This document shows positions 45,028-56,513 of a DNA stretch of 64,000 bases, in pieces. Made by a program: the position numbers and the translations under genes. Every line of letters begins with the position of its first letter. Position 1 is the stretch's first letter. A model generated the notes under the pieces. It did no database searches. It was not told the DNA's origin and saw nothing but the letters and a program-made list of their open reading frames with translations. The stretch is from Reticulascus tulasneorum (Eukaryota > Ascomycota > Sordariomycetes > Glomerellales > Reticulascaceae), in NCBI GenBank assembly GCA_001557505.1, contig LSAX01000009.1:1178001-1242000 (forward strand), written 5' to 3'.

Positions 45028-45233
45028 TTTTGTGAGAGAAGTGAAGGGAGGGGAGTATTTGGATCTAGGATACAACTTGAGACACAAAGCTCGTCATATA
45101 GGTCTACTGTGCTAGGGATCATGTCAACTTTCACTTGCAGGTAGGTCTGCTGTGGCTAATGTAGTCGCGGTGATGGCGATTCCCTCCGACTCACTGAGGC
45201 TACAATTTGTTGGTTTATTTCGCGCAGAGACTG

Positions 45234-45254
45234 CCCCCCCCCCCCCCCCCCCCC
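45234..45254. repeat. Homopolymer tract C21 (G21 on the minus strand)
   Basis: Twenty-one uninterrupted C bases, about 180 bases upstream of the minus-strand type I membrane protein gene (poly-G on that strand). Long C runs are rare and error-prone in assemblies; they can also be variable in length in cells. Confidence 0.95.
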
Positions 45255-47473
45255 ACTGGAAGTCGGCCGGGTATAATGAATCATTGTGCCACAGGGATGT
45301 ATGCTGCTAGAAATGACATGACATCAGAATCGACAATCCGACAGATCTTTTCAAACCACTCAGATATCGAAAGAATCGAGATTATTGTCCGTTGGTTCTC
45401 GTTGGTAAGTTTCGCTCGATCTGTATGGTCGGCTGCAGCCTTGGCAAGGACAGACTGGGTGCCGCCATCTAACAACATGCATGCTTCACATATCCCGTCT
45501 CTTGGCTTTACATGGCATATTGCTGATTGGTGATGCTAACGCGTTCGGTTCCGGGCAAACAGGACGCTCATGACAACGGCGCTGGCTAAATTAGCTGAGG
45601 CCACAGCCAACTGCCTCCAGTCTTCCATTGTTAGCCAGGTGCCACCCCTCGAGAAATCCAAGGTGCATAAGGCCCTGGCTTCGCATTCGGCCCAAAATCC
45701 CAGTTACACAACTTTTATTGAGTCTACGTCACTTGGATTTGAATGTTCTTAAGCTCCACCTACGCAAAATGAACAGTGCGAGAATCAAGCAATATAATGA
45801 TGCTGAGGAATTCGGATCCCAGCCGATCAAACTGCGTGAGCCGAATCAGGGGTCTGACGTCACTGTAAAAGACAAGCAGGCTGGGAAAGTATGCCTGGTT
45901 CGATTGGGCTATTTTGGTAAAATGGAAAACATGACGGCCATGGTGTCTGACGAAATTACTTACCGCTATTTGATAGACCCTTGTTTTCGAGTCTTGTATC
46001 TCTATCTGGAATGGTCAAATAGTACGCTAAACAAAGCCCTGGGCCGTATCTTCGAAACCCAGTGGTCAGGACATGATACTCCAATATTAAGAGTTAGCTC
46101 GAACCATGTCTCTACGTATCATAATCTATCCTGGGCGCTATTTCTTTTCTTTGTGACGCGCTACAGTATAGTCATGTCGAAGGTTAACCATAAGAATGAC
46201 CTTATGGGTGACTTGGTTCTGTGGGTACCCTCTTAGCTGAGATTCGGTTTAATAGTCCATGGCTAACGTGAACTACCTCAACATATGAATTAGTATTGTT
46301 CTGGGATTTTCTCCAGAAGAAGTTTTCTTCAACAAATCTCAATACAGTTCAGATTTATATTAGGCACCAAGCTCTGTACGTGTGGCTCTGCTTTTGGAAG
46401 CTTCAATGGCTACTTCACCAGGGGTAGTCTTGTGGTATATTATTTACCATGCCGTTACTAAGTGAACCCTATATTTAGGTTACTACGTAATATTATGTGG
46501 CTGAGATTTTCCAACAGAGCAGAGCGTTTATAATGCAACGGGCGCCCGCGAGAGGAAGATGCGAAAGTCTGGAGGCACAGAATTATAAACCTTGCTTTGT
46601 CCTTTCCGCTACGGCTTTTACCAGCTTCACAACCTGAAATGCTTCGGGCTTCAGCGGGGCATTAGGCTATGCTCCAGGGATATGCAGGGCAACAAGAAAT
46701 GACTAATCACCACCAAGAACGCTAGCGGGAAGCAATCGTTGCATTGCGGAAGCAGGGTCGGGTGACATCGTGGGCGGGCATGTAGGGGTTTGGAAGTTTG
46801 GAACCCGCGCTCTAAGCCTGCACCCGCTGTTACAACGCGGAATCACTGCGAACATCCGTATTTACACGGCACATTCTCATCAGTCAACAGCACATCGTCT
46901 TTCTGGCTACAAGGTATGCCATAATCCTAAAGACAATAGGTGACTGCAAGAATTTTGCTACGACCACTGTAATGATGCTGGATGGTTCGGTTAATAATTG
47001 TGGCGCAAACTTCCCCTCCACGACCCATCGTCTGTCGGGCATCGCGGCAAACATAACCACTTCTCCTCATATCAGAGTGACCAAACTGCCTTTCTTATCT
47101 AGATTGCTCTTCTGAGAACGCCTATATGTTCAACTGCACAACTCTTACGGTACCTGTATTTTGTTCTGCGAAAGCTGAGCCAATGAAATCAAGCGTTTCT
47201 ACAATCCCATGAACAATATCCCCCACGTTCCCTCGCATCTATTCCAGCATAGATCTACTCCTCTACTCCCTCTGTTCCGTGTATGACCGGATAATCCGAT
47301 GATATATGGAAGTAAACTTGTATCTCATTTGTTAAACTGCTCGTCCGACGCTTAGACATCTATCGACTTACCCTTGCTGGTTGTTGGTCTCCTATCACAT
47401 CGGCCGCCACTCGCCTACATCCTGGACCCCAGGCGACGGGGATACCAGGATTTGGAGAGCCAGCTTTCATGCT

Positions 47474-47480
47474 TTTATAA
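47474..47480 (+). promoter_or_regulatory. TATA-like element upstream of FAD oxidase
   Basis: TTTATAA (TTATAAG) about 85-90 bases before the ATG at 47565. Confidence 0.35.
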
Positions 47481-47564
47481 GTATTTAACCTTATGAATTT
47501 CCTAGATTTTAATCACCATGCGTTCCGCCCTTCGATGGTGTGTACCTCTCGAATACTATCCAAG

Positions 47565-49265
47565 ATGAAGGGTTTAAATCATCTGGCCGCCGGTCTCTTT
47601 CTCCTTACGACGGTCTACGGTAATCCATCATCGTCGGCTTCTATTTGTGTAAAACTTACCACATGAGACTTCTGCGAAGTCGACATCACTCTTGCTAACC
47701 TACGAACATAGTGCCCAATACTTGCAAAGCGGCTTCCCGATCTCGTGTTTACCACTTCCTCGCCCAAGTACGAGGAGCTTATCCGCGCGCGCTGGTCTGG
47801 GACGGCGATCCTGCACCCAGGATGTGTTGTTACCCCAACATCGGCTCAGGATGTGTCGGTCGCCATGAAAATCTTGGTTCAGAAAGAGTGCCCGTTTTCC
47901 GTCAAATCTGGTGGCCATAATGCCAATCCTGGAGCCAACAGCATTAACCACGGTGTCTCCCTGGACCTCAGCAGACTTGACCATGCCACGCTGGCATCGG
48001 ATCGTAGTCATGTGAGACTTGGCTCTGGAGTCACCTGGGGCAGGGCGTATGATACGTTCAACGGTAGCGGTATTGGCTTCACAGGAGGAATTTGTGAAGA
48101 TGTAGGCATTGGCGGCGTTGCTATAGGTGGTGGGGAGTCCCTGTTTCAACCCAAGAAAGGCTGGGCTATTGATAATATCTTGAACTACGAGATCGTTTTA
48201 GCCAATGGAGACATTGTGGACGCGAACCAAACCCACAGGCGGGATTTGTTCAAAGCGCTCAAAGGGGGCAACACCAACTTTGGCGTCGTGACTCGTGTCG
48301 ATCTCGTGGCCTTTGAATTCGATGGGCTCTGGGGTGGAGAGCTCTTCCTCAACCTGACCGGCTCCGAGACGGGCCGCTCAGTGACCCTTGACCGGATGGG
48401 CAGAGCCATCACCGATTTTACTGCCAACAATCACCTCGACACGAGCACTGGTATCCAAATCATGACTGCCTACCTCAGCGGCGGCCGAGGCCAAGTTGTT
48501 GATTTAGCATTCGGAAATACCGAGGGCTTGGCAAGACCGAAAATTTTGCAGGAGTTCTTCACGCTGCCAAATCAGTTGGGGAACACGGCACGTTCACTCA
48601 GCTTGGCCGACTTCGTGCACGAGGTCAGCAAATTTCAAGTGTCAGGCTTCCGGTGAGTTGTCGTTTTGAACCATGAACCATTAGATAAGGTGCTGATGTT
48701 GCTGTATAGTCAGCTTACTGCTAGTACGACGTTCAGAAATGACTTTCGCACATTCCGGGAGCTTTGGGATGCGATCGATGGAATATATGACTCGCTCGAA
48801 TTTAAGGACCAGATCGACTGGATGGTGTCATTTATCCCGCACCCGAAAATCATGCAGTCGCACGCAGCTCGGCTCGGCGGGAACAGCCTCGGCCTCGCGA
48901 ATGTGGACGAGCACCAGATGGGTGAGCTTCTCGTGGCTGAAGACTGATCAGCCTTTGCATTCTAACTCGTCCTCGCAGTTGTGTGGCTGACACCACGATG
49001 GACGGATCCGAATCTTGACGGTAAGATGGAAGCTGTACGACAAAGATTCATTCTAGCCGTGGAAGCCATCACGAAGAAACGCGGCACATACCATCCTTTC
49101 CTCTATGTCAATTACGCAGCTCCTTCTCAGGAACCTCTTTGCGGATACGGAGCTGAGAGTGTGGCGTTCCTGAAGGCCACTGCTAAAAAGTATGATCCGC
49201 ATGGCGTTTTCCAAACGCTCATGAAGGGCGGCTTTAAACTGAGTCGTGCAAAATGTAAGAAATAA
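47565..49265 (+). CDS. Secreted FAD-linked oxidase (berberine bridge enzyme-like, AA7 type)
   Basis: Secreted flavin oxidase acting on sugars or phenolic/alkaloid substrates; 507 residues from exons 47565-47648, 47712-48652, 48710-48921 and 48979-49265. A signal peptide (LAAGLFLLTTVYG) leads to the PCMH flavin domain. SVKSGGHNANPGANS holds His97 and GGICEDVGIGGVAIGGG holds Cys156, the two residues that in this family attach FAD by two covalent bonds. A substrate-binding part follows (GWAIDNILNYEIVLANGD, LKGGNTNFGVVTRVDL). The tail YGAESVAFLKATAKKYDPHG with VFQT closes as in berberine bridge enzymes. The donor at 47649 (phase 0) was chosen because the earlier GTAATC donor would break frame. 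Intact. Confidence 0.92.
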
Positions 49266-50923
49266 AGCACTTATAGTTACAGAGACCACCACGGTCTTCA
49301 TGGCCGTTACGATGCGGCTCTGTGTAGATCATATCTGGCTGGAGGGACCCAATTAAAGCCACAGCTGAGCCTGCAGGTCGATAAAGCGTTGGGGTGCCTG
49401 GAATTGATAACAAGATTGGAGCGTGAACAACATCAAGCACATGAGTAGTCAAATAGGTTTGCTAATGGGGAATTTGATACACATTTGAAGAATTCTAATT
49501 GCACACAGATGCAGGCTCGTAGCGAAAGGTAGGCGATGTTGCCCACAATAAAATTCCGTAGATGATCAAGATATCTCTATATGAGGCAGCTCCCCAAATC
49601 AGGCAAAGCGCACATATCTAGTTAAGCCATATAAGCACAACATCAAAGTTCCCAGTTCACACGCGATTCACAACGTTAGGCACTCATCCGTCTGTGTGAT
49701 TGTTCATTTGAAAGTTACAAGCCGGCTTTTGCAATTGTTTTATCGGCATTAAATGGGCAACCTTTCCCTGACCGTAGTCATTCCTACTCAGTTTGTTCTG
49801 GATTCCGGGCTTCCATCTAGCAACTACAAGATGTCCACATGATGGCGAGGAAACCCGCTCTCTCGTTCATGATAATTTGCTATAGACACTTATAGGGCAC
49901 TTGCTATGTTCTGATTGTATTCTTCTGACATACGATTGTCTCCTCAGGCTGCACGGAAGCTTCCTTACAAGCGCAGGATTAGTTGTCACATATACAAGAA
50001 GGGTACTTTGCTTCAGGGAAAGAAGTTTCTGCAAGGGTAAAAGCGAGTTCGAGAAGACACGAGTTTCGCAATACAATAAGCTGTTAAAGTTGGCCATATG
50101 GTGAACCATATGTTGGCCCATAGGTTGGTCAAACCGTTGGTTCTGATGAAACACTTAAGCGAGATGAAACAGCTTTGTTGGTTGTCCAACAGTCAGCCCC
50201 AGCTCCTCGTCCGTTATTTATCTTCTTTCGGTTGCAACCTAAAGAATTTTTTGGATCTGCCTGTTGGGTATCAGCGCTCTCTCCAAACTTGATCTTGGCG
50301 TAGTTCGTTGGCCTAGTGGCCCGGTGGCCTGCTGGCGATTATTGGTGCCATCAGTACGAGCGGCTACCCAACCTGCAAGCACAGCCTCGAAGAAGCTCGG
50401 CGATGTGACTTTCGCGAATAGGAACTCTTCGCCTTGGCCTCTTATGATAAGCAGGTGGGAGTCAAAACTCTTGGAATTTGGGGAGATCGTTGTATTCAAT
50501 TGGTTCGATTAAGTTGGGGATCCGAGGCCAAGCCACGATGGAGACGCCCGAATCCTGCGACCCCAAAACTTGAGGCGTAATGTACGTTCTGACCACCTCC
50601 TTTCTATCGAATTGACGCCCGAGAGATGTGGCCAGCATCCTTTGCAACGCCAAGTACGCGTAAAGAGAACGGTTCATTTCGTTACGTAACATTTATGCAT
50701 AGCCTACCTATCAAACAAATTGAATCCGTGTAACATCTCCCCTCCCTGCGCCACTCTAGGCATTGATCGATCATTGACTCTATATTTACGTCATTCCCCC
50801 TTACCATAAGCAACACAGAACATTGCTCCGAAATATAAACATAAGCAGGAAGAACAGCAACCTGGTGCCCTTAAACTAAAACTGCCGTATCATTCATCTT
50901 TCAGTTCTCGAAGACCTTTCACC
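49266..50923. other. Intergenic between FAD oxidase and GPI-type gene
   Basis: 1.65 kb without a supportable coding frame on either strand. A TATA candidate for the next gene lies at 50834. Confidence 0.45.
50834..50839 (+). promoter_or_regulatory. TATA-like element upstream of GPI-type gene
   Basis: TATAAA about 90 bases before the ATG at 50924. Confidence 0.35.
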
Positions 50924-51884
50924 ATGAAGACCTCAACACGAATGGAAAGGGCACTAGTCACTGCCCTCTGCACAACTCTATACGCTGGTCACGCTCACGG
51001 GCTTGTTTACGGCGACGAAGCCACCTCGATTTCGGAATCAGTATGGATTGAGGCATTTGAGTCTGTAAACGCAACGGGCGAAGTGACCCTACCAGGGTTC
51101 AACACCTCAGTACCTTACCCAGGCTCACCATCCGATGATTGGGTCCTCAGCATCAAAGTCGAGGCAGACGTGCCTCTTGGGGAAGATGGCGAGTTTTTTA
51201 CTGGGGCAACTCTTCAATTAAAGGCCCCGGATAATCTACTCGAAGATACCGATGCAGACGGCGCCCAGGTCCCGCTTGATCCGTCCTGGCTGCTCTGCCA
51301 AAACTTTTGGATCTCCAGATTCATGAACAGTGACGACGACACGGTCAGCCCCGACTGCAAAGGTACAAGCATCACCAACACCTGCATCTCGGATCTGCAG
51401 GCTATGTACACATCGCGCTTTGCAAGCGCCCTCCCCGAAGAGCGATGCAAGCTTCTGAGTGTTCCCGGTAGCTGCGCCGGTGTTCTCGATGATAACATTG
51501 GCGGGCAACCTGATGGCTTCTCCCAAGGTATGGCTCTCCAGATAAGCATATACAAGAAGTAGCTAATCAGTGCATTCAGTATACAACAACAGCCAGGCAG
51601 GTCTGAACGGAACATCTGACATTGTTCGCTATGGCTTCGGAAGCCACGACGCAGGTGATGTGGGGGATTATGATGATGCAATCCGACAAATCTGGGTCGC
51701 TGTCATGGTCTGGGGCTCTACCGATCCGGAGGCTGCCGAGCCTCAAGGCTCGGTGAGATGTCTGCGGGCAAGCAATATCCAGGCCGGAAGCCGCACTTTG
51801 GCCAACGCTGGGTCTGTTGTGGGTACTGGCTTCGCTTGGTGGGCTGCGCTCGTGTCTGCAGTTGCGGTGGCCATGGCTTTGTAA
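50924..51884 (+). CDS. Secreted, probably GPI-anchored cell-surface protein, function unknown
   Basis: 302 residues from exons 50924-51527 and 51580-51884 with a 52-base intron. An N-terminal signal (MERALVTALCTTLYAGHAHG) is followed by an extracellular region with cysteines (CQNFWISRF, CKGTSITNTCISDLQAMY, CKLLSVPGSCAGVLDD) and likely N-glycosylation sites (NATG, NTSV, NNSQ, NGTS). The C-terminus (SVVGTGFAWWAALVSAVAVA) is a hydrophobic tail of the GPI-signal kind, preceded by small residues (LANAG), so surface anchoring is likely. A gene for a secreted oxidase lies upstream and a CFEM gene downstream. I do not recognise the domain, and its job remains open. Confidence 0.82.
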
Positions 51885-52603
51885 GGTGAATTGTGCAGTT
51901 TCGAACTACGAGCTGTCTCGGGTGGAATCACAAAGCCTAAGAAGTTTAACTTCTACGAGTTTTGGTACGGGCTTCCTCTTCTTCGACAATTGTACGGAAA
52001 TATGTGTGTTTGTTCCCTGAGGACCTGACTATTTCGGATTTGATCTTTATGTACTGTAGTATACCACTCAAGCGTAATGATACTGCTATCAGATGTTTGG
52101 ACATGTTTGACCGTGTTCCTTTTTTTATGTCACCTCCTCCGTGGCCAACCCAGGCAGCAGTTTGAGTATGATGAACACAGCTGATACTGTTTGACGTAAC
52201 CATAGTCACTCTTTCAGGGTCTCCGAACGTCAGAAGTCCGTGGTAAGATCCATGTTCGACCTATGGTGGTGAGAAACCTTAAATGAGTAGCCGCAACAGA
52301 TTTGTGTGTTCTCTTATTTCTTATTCTGCAAAGTTTTCCCGTCAAATCCCTGTAATCCGTGAGCTATAGTATGCTATCAACGATCTGTCGGGGTCATAGT
52401 TCTAGGCGATACATGGTTGAAGATAGATTGGTTGCGACGTCTCTGGAGCTCCACATGCATTCATATTTAAGTCTCCGTCTTTGTCTTCAAGCTCCTCTCG
52501 CGAAGATTTCTCTCCGCACATTTCATCTGTCAACCTTGGTCTGAACTCTTCCTGGTGAAATCATCATTCTTTGCACAATTGAGTCATCACCGACACTACC
52601 AAG
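51885..52603. other. Intergenic between GPI-type and CFEM genes
   Basis: Holds the promoter of the CFEM gene. No further feature seen. Confidence 0.5.
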
Positions 52604-52946
52604 ATGAAGTTCACTTACTTCATCGCCGTTTTCTCTGGCGCGATTCTAGCCACTGCTACAGATTGCCCGGCTGCAGCTGCTGTGCCGGAGTGTGGTGTAT
52701 GTACCATGGCTCTCTTCACCTCGTTCTCTAGTACACAGAACCTTTGCTGACAGTCTCTGATAGTATCCATGCGTCACATCCGCTGCCGCGGCGATCGGCT
52801 GCAAAACTGACGACTACGGATGCCAATGCACCAGCTCTCAGGCCATGATCGACGAAGCCAAGGATTGTGTTGTTAAAAACTGCGATATCAAAACAACACT
52901 GCGGGTTGTCGCGGCTCTTAAGGCTGTCTGCGCTGCTTGTGCTTGA
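52604..52946 (+). CDS. Small secreted CFEM-domain protein
   Basis: 91-residue secreted protein from exons 52604-52696 and 52764-52946 (67-base intron). A signal peptide (MKFTYFIAVFSGAILATA) is followed by a complete eight-cysteine CFEM pattern: Cys30, 34, 44, 51, 53, 66, 71 and 87, with the conserved Asp in CKTDDYGCQC that binds heme iron in known members. Two further cysteines (21 and 90) may form an extra bond. Spacing is a close match to the CFEM rule; the gap between the sixth and seventh cysteine is one residue longer. There is no GPI tail, so it is probably released. CFEM proteins take up iron or heme, or serve as effectors in plant- and insect-associated fungi. Confidence 0.9.
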
Positions 52947-54148
52947 TGCAAAGATTGCTCTGCGTCGTACACAAACGTGTCTGGCTAGCAGGCATGGGGC
53001 TAGTGCATTTGCATCACTGGTGAAGCTGAAAGCATTACGAAACTCCAGCTGCTCCCCTACGGAATCGTGCATATGGTGTTATTGAGTTGGGCTTCTAGTT
53101 ATACTGGCACCATAACTTGTCTTGAGTGCAACATCCAGATCAGATCAATATAACCTCCTGAACTCTGGACGTCCGTTCCAAGATGAGAACCAGTGGGTAC
53201 ATGTATTACATAACTTAATGCCAGTAGAGTCGGGTGCAAATGGAGAGGGTGGCACATCAACAGCCAGCGTAGCGTCCTGAGGGAGTGCCGGCGTTATGTT
53301 GCCCAGGGTCCAAAGCTCGATGACTTGCAGACGCGAATGTAAACAATGCATGCATCTCTAGAGGCGCATGCAAGGGAACGCCGTTTCCCAATGGGAGCAA
53401 GCACCCCCATTCAGCAAAGTGACCACATTGAGATCTTGCTCCTCCAAAAGACGAGGCTGCAAGTAGGCTTCAATAGGGCAGTAAATATTTAACCTGGCCG
53501 TTATACCTTTTCATTTAATATTCCGATATGATCTGCGACTAGACTGGGTGACGTCGAGCTTCGAGAATCAATCCACGGGCGCTCGTGGCCAGAAATATTC
53601 CGACCTCTAATTTCCTAGGTACCAAAGGCATGGCGGGGTAGCTTATTCTGAAACCAGCACAAAAATAGCCCATGTTGCTGTGGCGACGGCTCCCAACGCG
53701 ATCCACAGGTACGTCGCTAAACAGTGCAACGTTTTCCCCAAGGTTAGGCATGGTTCGCTAGGCCTGGTGATCACCCATTCCAGCACATCTTCCTCCCACC
53801 TTTTCCTCCAAGACATGGCCATCGCAGTCTCAGACAATCCCGACTTTGCGCGTTAAATTCTCGAGAAGTCGAATGCCATTTTCGAAAACTTCTGTCGCAT
53901 GAGATGCGCTGCTGGCTCACGTCAATTCGGTGACCTTGGTCCTGTGTGGGATATAAACAACACTGGCTGTGGTTCACGCTGCACCACCTCCTCCGCCTGC
54001 ACCCCGCGTGAATAGCATCAACAGCAGCCACGAGGCTGCCTGACGGTCGCCTGCACGTCAACGTCGATTTCACCATTGCTACGGCGATTACAGCCTCCCG
54101 TTGTACAACTTCTTTGCAGCTGAATTATTGCTGCAACGAAAATTCGAA
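52947..54148. other. Intergenic upstream of Ase1 gene, with possible small membrane ORF
   Basis: 1.2 kb. A minus-strand frame at 53643-53837 (64 codons) ends in one clear membrane helix (LATYLWIALGAVATATWAIF) and could be a small gene divergent from the Ase1 gene; I would not call it from sequence alone. No other feature recognised. Confidence 0.35.
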
Positions 54149-56513
54149 ATGGATACCAGTTATTTGGCCCAACAGGTCAACACCATCATCGATCAGCTTC
54201 ACGGCCTGTTTGACGAGATAGGAGTACCCAACCATGACCGTGAAGCACGAGAAGCAGAGGTAATATCATATCATATCACGCCGTGTTGTATATGTATGCT
54301 AATCCATGATCACGTATAGCTCTTTGAAGCCCTGTCGAAAACACTCCACAACCAGTTGCGACTCGTTTCTTCTGAGAAGGAGAATATGGTCGAAGAAGCC
54401 CAGAAGATGATCACCACCATCCGCCAAATGGAAGCTTCCCTCGATGACGGTAGACCGCGACGCGATTACCACGATGAGGATGACATGAAGATCACTTATC
54501 CACTATCGAGATGTTTGCAGGGCTTGAAGGAGAAACAAATTCAGATCAGTCGACTGCACAAGGAACGCTTTGAGCAGGTCAAGAGTATGTATAACCCCGA
54601 CTACTTGTACGTACATCGTCTAATCAGAAGCAGAACTCGTACAAGCACTCGAGTCATACTCGTCCCATCTTGAACCGACCTTCGTCAAGATTGCTCTCCC
54701 GCCTACTGGTCCAAATCAGTCGATTCCTCCTACTTTCGACCTATCGCCGTCCTACGTTGACAAGCTCGACAACGAGTTTACGAGAGTCTATGAAGAGTAC
54801 ACACGCAGGGTCGCGACGGTCAAGGCCTTATCGGAACACATCATCCAGCTTTGGGCTGAGCTTGGTACTCCACAAGCACAGACCGACAGCGCCATTGTCA
54901 AGTACTATCGAGATGCACCAGAGCAACTAGGGCTGCACGAAGAGGATGTTGCACGACTGCGAGCCAAAAGAGACAAGCTCTCCGACGAGAAAAAGAACCG
55001 CGAAAAGCGATTGAAGGATCTGAAGGCCGCGGTAGAGGCTCTGTGGGCTAAGCTTGGTGTAGAGCAGAGCGAACAGAAGGCGTTCTTAAATGGCAACCGA
55101 GGGTGCGGTGTTCGCCAGATCAATGAGTTTGAGGATGAGCTTGGTCGGTTAAACGAGCTCAAGCGAGAGAACCTCCATCTCTTCGTTGAAGATGCACGAT
55201 ACAAACTCCAAGAGCTCTGGGATGCTCTGTACTTGTCCGAAGATGAGATGCTCGAGTTTACGCCTGCTTTCTCCGATGTTTACAGTGATGCGTTGCTTGA
55301 GGCTCACGAGCGAGAGATTGCAAGACTCGAGTCACTTAGGGAACAACGTGCGCCAACTTTGGCTCTGGTCGATAAGCACAAAACTCTCACGCATGAGCGA
55401 GATCAGCTTGCGGCCTCGAGCCAGGATGCGTCCCGCCTCATGATGCGTGGTCAAAAGGGTGAGAAGCGTGATCCAACCAGATTACTGCGGGAGGAAAAGA
55501 TGAGAAAGAGGATTGCCAAGGAACTTCCAAAGATTACTGTTGAGCTTCGCAAAGTTCTTGAGAAGTGGGAAGACGAATATGGTCGACCTTTTCTGGTGCA
55601 TGGAGAAAGATACCTCGATGCGATTGAGGGGGAGGAGGCAAAGCCTGCGCCTGGTCCTAGATCGAAGACGCCAGCTGGACCTCCAGCATCAACTATCAAG
55701 GGATCGAAATCTGCACCACCGAGCCGAGCAAACAGCGTTGGAAAGTCGGCGGCGCCAGCACGTTCTGGTGCCAAGACACCGACAGGACCAACTGCGGCAA
55801 AACGAGCTCAAGCAACAAATATTCCCGCTTCTAACAGAAGCCCATCGCGAATTCCGGCACGTGCCCCTCTATCTAACTTGAAGCATGGCAACAACTCGCC
55901 GGAGCGACTGCGACCAGAATCACGGGCTGAAGGTGGAACACTTCGCGGTGGCAATCTTATGAGAGCACCACCGCCAAAGATGCGAGATCTGATGTCGGTT
56001 CCAGAGCTCGAGACTCCATCTAACCCCTATAAGTCTGCCGGGATTAGCAACATTGTTCGTCATGCAGAGCTTGAAGATGTGTATGACGATCGTACGCAGC
56101 AGCGCCAGACACGGTCAAACTCGGCACTCTCGCAACAGTCACATCATTCGCAATACGAATATCACGCTTCCATGCGACCTCCTCCCCCGCCAATGTCGTA
56201 TCCACAAGCACCGCCGGCTCGGCAGATTTCCAATACCTCACACACCTCAAGCAACGTGACGGGATCCGAGAACTGGGAGACTTATGACGATGCGAGCGAG
56301 CCAGAGCAAGATGCTTCCGATGCGTACTACGCCAAGGTGCGAGCAGCACGGGGCAAGCGGATCGAACCCGACAACGGCCATAGACCATCGGCAAGCCAGT
56401 CCAAACGATTACGAGGGCTTCCCCCTACACATGCTGGTCAGGTGTACATCGATAATGAGGGAAACCGGGTCGTTTCAAACGGCAGCGAATGGACTGATCA
56501 GGATGCTTTCTGA
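54149..56513 (+). CDS. ASE1: Ase1/PRC1/MAP65 microtubule-bundling protein
   Basis: Cross-links antiparallel microtubules in the anaphase spindle midzone. 751 residues from exons 54149-54259, 54320-54584 and 54634-56513. The N-terminus (MDTSYLAQQVNTIIDQLHGL) starts the dimerisation rod; heptad-rich coiled coil continues through QLRLVSSEKENMVEEAQKMI, LKEKQIQISRLHKERFEQVK and DKLSDEKKNREKRLKDLKAA. The microtubule-binding spectrin part lies near GNRGCGVRQINEFEDELGRL, YKLQELWDALYLSEDEM, EDARYKLQELWD and RKVLEKWEDEYGRPFLVHGE. The last about 250 residues are disordered, Ser/Pro-rich and likely a Cdk target region. The upstream TTG codon in frame is not taken; 54149 is the first ATG. Intact. Confidence 0.95.

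Larger units (their letters stand above)
45028..47564. other. Long intergenic region with poly-C tract
   Basis: 2.5 kb holding the 21-base poly-C run at 45234-45254. A 154-codon orphan open frame on the plus strand (45769-46236) lacks any recognised domain and is not called. Much of 46250-47500 has no open frame at all. The promoter of the FAD oxidase is at the right end. Confidence 0.45.
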
